Assembly (NCBI GenBank): GCA_029938505.1 | Contig: JAOZUV010000012.1 | Coordinates: 1 to 15,997, forward strand | From: Bacteroidales bacterium | GTDB lineage: Bacteria > Bacteroidota > Bacteroidia > Bacteroidales > GCA-2711565 | Direction: 5' to 3' | DNA length: 15,997 bases | Shown here: in pieces, positions 13,683 through 15,997 of the stretch | Numbering within the stretch: position 1 is the first letter of the stretch | Layout: every line of letters starts with the position of its first letter | The notes under the pieces: generated by a model | Told to the model about the DNA's origin: nothing | The model's database searches: none | The model's input: the letters and a program-made list of their open reading frames with translations, nothing else | Program-made: the position numbers and the translations under genes

Positions 13683-15551
13683 ATGTTCCAAAAACTCATA
13701 CTAAACCTTCTAAAACAACTATTATTCTGGGTATTGTACTTTTCATTTATTCGTGCATTTTATTTGGTTTTTAATTTATCAGAACTTACTAATGATTCTA
13801 TTGGTTTATGGGAATGCATGGCTTCGTTTATTTATGGTTTTCGTTTGGATTTGGCTACGGCTTGCTATCTGATCATTATTCCCTTTTTACTTATTTTGTT
13901 ACAATCGCTTTTCAAGCATCAATTTCTACGCTTGGCTTTAAATATTTACACTGGTATTATTTTAATCATTTTCACCCTCCTTATTACTGCTGAAATGGGA
14001 ATATATGAAGAGTGGAAAACCAAGATGCATTATAAGGCATTAACTTATATGACACATCCCTCAGAAATTTATAATACTGCCGAAACCAGTCAATTCATCA
14101 TACTTTGGTTAATCTTTTTGAGCATTTTCTTTTTATCCTTTTGGATGTATAAGAAATTTTTTAGTAAAAATTTCGCTATCAAACGGAATTTTGTATTAAG
14201 CTTGATATTTTTGATTGTTACTCCTCCATTTATGGTTATAGGAATGCGTGGGGGTGTTCAAGAAATTCCTGTCATTCAAAGTCAATCCTATTATTCTAAA
14301 CACAATATTTTGAATTTGGCAGCTGTAAACTCTGGTTTTAATATATACGTAAGTATTATCGAAAATTATCGAAATATTGGTAAAAATCCATTTAAATACT
14401 ACACAAATGAAGAAGTGAATAAAACATTAACAAAAATCTATAAAACGGAAAAAGATAGTAGTTTACAGATTTTAAAAACAAAACAGCCCAATATCGTATT
14501 AATTTTATGGGAAAGTTGTTCGGCTACTTTGATTGAATCTCTTGGTGGTATACCAGGAGTTACACCCTCCTATCATGAGTTGGAAAAAGAAGGAATTCTG
14601 TTTAATAATATATATTCAACAGGAGCACGCTCTGAACAGGGGATGGCAGCTATTTTCTCCGGATTTCCTGCTCATCCAATTTCTTCGATTACAATCCAGC
14701 CTAATAAAGCAGGGAAACTAAAAACAATGACCCACATTTTTAATGGATTGGGTTATCAAACATCCTTCTATTTTGGAGGGCAGCTTATTTATGGAAATAT
14801 AAAGAGTTTTATTATTCACAATGGCTTTAATAAAATTAAGGAAGTTTACGATTTTCCTGATCTACCAAAAGGAAAATTAGGGATACATGATGAGTTTATG
14901 CTAAATCAACAGCTGAGAGAGCTAAATAAGGAAAAAGAGCCATTCTTCTCAGCCTTATTTACCTTGAGTACACATTCGCCATATGATATGCCTATGAATG
15001 ATAAAAAAGATTGGGGATTTAATAACGATATCAATAATTATTTAAATTCAGCCCTTTATACTGATTGTAGTTTGGGTGCTTATTTTGAAAAAGCCAAAAA
15101 ACAGGATTGGTATAAGAACACCTTATTTATTATTGTATCTGATCACAGTCACCATTCCTATCCTCACGACCCATTTCATACTAAAGAATACCATAAAATA
15201 CCGATGTTGTTTATAGGAGATGTGATTAAAGATGAATATAAAGGGCTACAATGGAATAAATTGGGTAACCAAACCGATTTAGTAGCAACCCTTTTCAATC
15301 AGATAGATTTGAAAATGGAAGCCAAGGATTTCCACTGGAGTAAAAACTTATTAAATCCATATGCCCCCGAATTTGCAAATATTGCTTTTGAAGAGGGTAT
15401 AGGTTGGGTACGTCCATCAGGTAATTTCTTTTATGATAATCGCTTAGATTATTTTTACTATAATAATATTCCTAAGGAATACAGTGATTCAATTATTCGT
15501 GAAGGTAAGTCCTTTCTACAATCTGTATTTCAAGAATATATGGATTATTAA
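13683..15551 (+). CDS. LTA synthase/sulfatase family membrane enzyme
   Basis: This 622-residue protein has five hydrophobic segments in its N-terminal third (about 8-30, 48-76, 82-104, 136-156 and 168-186) followed by an extracytoplasmic alkaline-phosphatase-fold domain from about residue 265. That is the layout of lipoteichoic acid synthase-like enzymes, which in Gram-negative bacteria often transfer phospho-groups to lipids or glycans. Metal ligands are visible: Glu277 in LWESCSA, and Asp487-His488 in VSDHSHHSY, with further histidines in PHDPFH. The nucleophile site reads GARSEQG, with Ser317 where I expect Thr in this family (RTERG-type). Bacteroidota have no classical lipoteichoic acid, so the substrate is more likely a phospholipid-derived modification of surface glycan or lipid A; this is inference. 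It stands alone, divergent from yggS. Confidence 0.9.
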   Translation: MFQKLILNLLKQLLFWVLYFSFIRAFYLVFNLSELTNDSIGLWECMASFIYGFRLDLATACYLIIIPFLLILLQSLFKHQFLRLALNIYTGIILIIFTLLITAEMGIYEEWKTKMHYKALTYMTHPSEIYNTAETSQFIILWLIFLSIFFLSFWMYKKFFSKNFAIKRNFVLSLIFLIVTPPFMVIGMRGGVQEIPVIQSQSYYSKHNILNLAAVNSGFNIYVSIIENYRNIGKNPFKYYTNEEVNKTLTKIYKTEKDSSLQILKTKQPNIVLILWESCSATLIESLGGIPGVTPSYHELEKEGILFNNIYSTGARSEQGMAAIFSGFPAHPISSITIQPNKAGKLKTMTHIFNGLGYQTSFYFGGQLIYGNIKSFIIHNGFNKIKEVYDFPDLPKGKLGIHDEFMLNQQLRELNKEKEPFFSALFTLSTHSPYDMPMNDKKDWGFNNDINNYLNSALYTDCSLGAYFEKAKKQDWYKNTLFIIVSDHSHHSYPHDPFHTKEYHKIPMLFIGDVIKDEYKGLQWNKLGNQTDLVATLFNQIDLKMEAKDFHWSKNLLNPYAPEFANIAFEEGIGWVRPSGNFFYDNRLDYFYYNNIPKEYSDSIIREGKSFLQSVFQEYMDY

Positions 15552-15611
15552 CTAGGCTCATAACAGCATTTCATTGGTAAAAATATTTTTTTTCTTTAAG
15601 TAATGCTGTCA

Positions 15612-15770
15612 TCATTTATCCACTTTTATTTTTTCGATCCCATTTACTTGAGCAAGTTCACCACCTATTAAATCTTCGTATAAATTTCCTTGATATCCAT
15701 ATGAAACATATTTAGTTAGATTCTAAATTAGAATAACCCAGAACCCCAATTATTAGTCTATCAGATATTT
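15612..15770 (-). pseudogene. Possible decayed coding remnant
   Basis: On the minus strand 36 codons are open from 15722 to a TGA at 15614-15612, with no ATG at a useful place. The peptide is protein-like (YGYQGNLYEDLIGG, then VNGIEKIKVDK) rather than low-complexity. Just upstream, a second frame reads IIGVLGYSNLESN before a stop at 15714-15712. This looks like the C-terminal end of a gene broken by frameshifts. I do not recognise a family, and chance reading in a short stretch is possible. Confidence 0.2.
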
Positions 15771-15868
15771 ATAATCTTCACCTAATTTAATATATAAAAA
15801 AAAGAAAAAAATAGGGGTACTTTTTTTTAAAAATGGAATAAAAAGATAGAATAAAAAGCAATTTATTT

Positions 15869-15967
15869 TAACGTTCTTTCCCTATCCTACCAAAGTTCAC
15901 ACGTGCATTGCGACTCCGGGCAACTAAGTTACATACTTCCACTTCCCCGGAGTCGTTTTTATTATTT
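15869..15967. other. GC-rich structured intergenic element
   Basis: In a region of A/T runs this stretch is clearly richer in G and C. A perfect 10-bp stem, CGACTCCGGG (15911-15920) with CCCGGAGTCG (15946-15955), closes a 25-nt loop that itself has a small AAGT/ACTT hairpin (15926-15929, 15935-15938). TTTTTATTATTT follows on the plus strand, so the hairpin could end a short plus-strand RNA. A CACGTG palindrome lies at 15900-15905. It could be a small RNA, a genome-wide intergenic repeat or a plain terminator. Translated on the minus strand it gives short peptides I vaguely recall as recurring hypothetical ORFs in Bacteroidota; that memory is unverified. Confidence 0.45.
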
Positions 15968-15969
15968 GC

Positions 15970-15995
15970 AAAAAAAGCCCTTTGAGGGCTTTTTT
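15970..15995. terminator. Terminator hairpin at right edge
   Basis: AAAAAAGCCCT pairs with AGGGCTTTTTT around a 3-nt loop, a compact stem with A and T runs on both sides, able to act in either direction. It lies 15 nt after the GC-rich hairpin and probably serves a minus-strand gene beyond the window, a plus-strand small RNA, or both. Confidence 0.85.
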
Positions 15996-15997
15996 AA

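Larger units (their letters stand above)
15552..15997. other. Gene-poor right-hand region
   Basis: No intact gene is visible in these 446 bases. From left to right: an 8-bp inverted repeat ACAGCATT/AATGCTGT (15563-15570, 15602-15609) with a 31-nt spacer, a possible decayed minus-strand reading frame (15612-15770), a very AT-rich stretch with long A and T runs (15780-15865), then a GC-richer element with a strong hairpin and a second terminator hairpin. The last terminator may serve a convergent gene beyond the window edge. Confidence 0.6.

Noticed and set aside
15563..15609. ACAGCATT/AATGCTGT inverted repeat as terminator of the LTA-synthase-like gene
   Set aside because: The T run lies inside the 31-nt spacer rather than after the 3' arm, so it does not have terminator form; 8-bp repeats occur by chance.
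15771..15870. Long minus-strand frame through the A/T runs ending in LGEDYKYLID
   Set aside because: Most of it is Phe/Lys/Ile encoded by homopolymer runs; the open frame follows from the composition and has no start or family match.

Overview
This window looks like chromosomal DNA of a low-GC member of the Bacteroidota, probably a marine or anaerobic lineage near Bacteroidales/Marinilabiliales; the order is a guess. Four things support the phylum: AT-rich spacers, start regions without strong Shine-Dalgarno sequences, repeated copies of the Bacteroidota promoter form (TTG, about 16-20 nt, then TAnnTTTG) in front of several genes, and a MutL gene preceded by the small [12 protein letters not shown] membrane protein. 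I see no phage, insertion sequence, CRISPR array or integrase.

Layout. 1-934 (minus): a small membrane protein translationally coupled to the N-terminal part of mutL, which runs off the left edge. 1192-3232 (plus): a lipoprotein amidohydrolase of the YtcJ type and a RidA-type deaminase 1 nt apart. 3427-4131 (plus): a nitroreductase with a twin-arginine leader. 4271-4891 (plus): a secreted DUF2846-like protein. 4996-6261 (minus): arginine deiminase. 6408-6481 (plus): tRNA-Arg(ACG) with its own promoter and terminator. 6550-6927 (minus): a small cupin. 7239-10658 (plus): a row of three envelope hydrolases, namely a PA-domain gluzincin metallopeptidase, an integral-membrane M50-like metallopeptidase and a lipoprotein SxxK serine hydrolase. 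10777-12846 (plus): a two-gene operon for a HOGA1-like 4-hydroxy-2-oxoglutarate aldolase and an AGT-like class V aminotransferase. 12921-13586 (minus): the PLP homeostasis protein YggS. 13683-15551 (plus): an LTA-synthase/sulfatase-type membrane enzyme. 15552-15997: no intact gene, but a GC-rich structured element, two terminator-like hairpins and a possible decayed coding remnant.

How the genes fit together. The clearest functional pair is 10777-12846. The aldolase would split 4-hydroxy-2-oxoglutarate to pyruvate and glyoxylate, and the aminotransferase would turn glyoxylate into glycine, which reproduces the last two steps of animal hydroxyproline breakdown. The amidohydrolase and RidA pair suggests hydrolysis of an amide-type substrate at the envelope with cleanup of a reactive imine in the cytoplasm, but the substrate is unknown. 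The other genes look like independent single-gene units of a normal chromosome. The features most worth a second look are the aldolase/aminotransferase operon, the run of envelope hydrolases with two unrelated HExxH proteins side by side, and the structured GC-rich element near the right edge.
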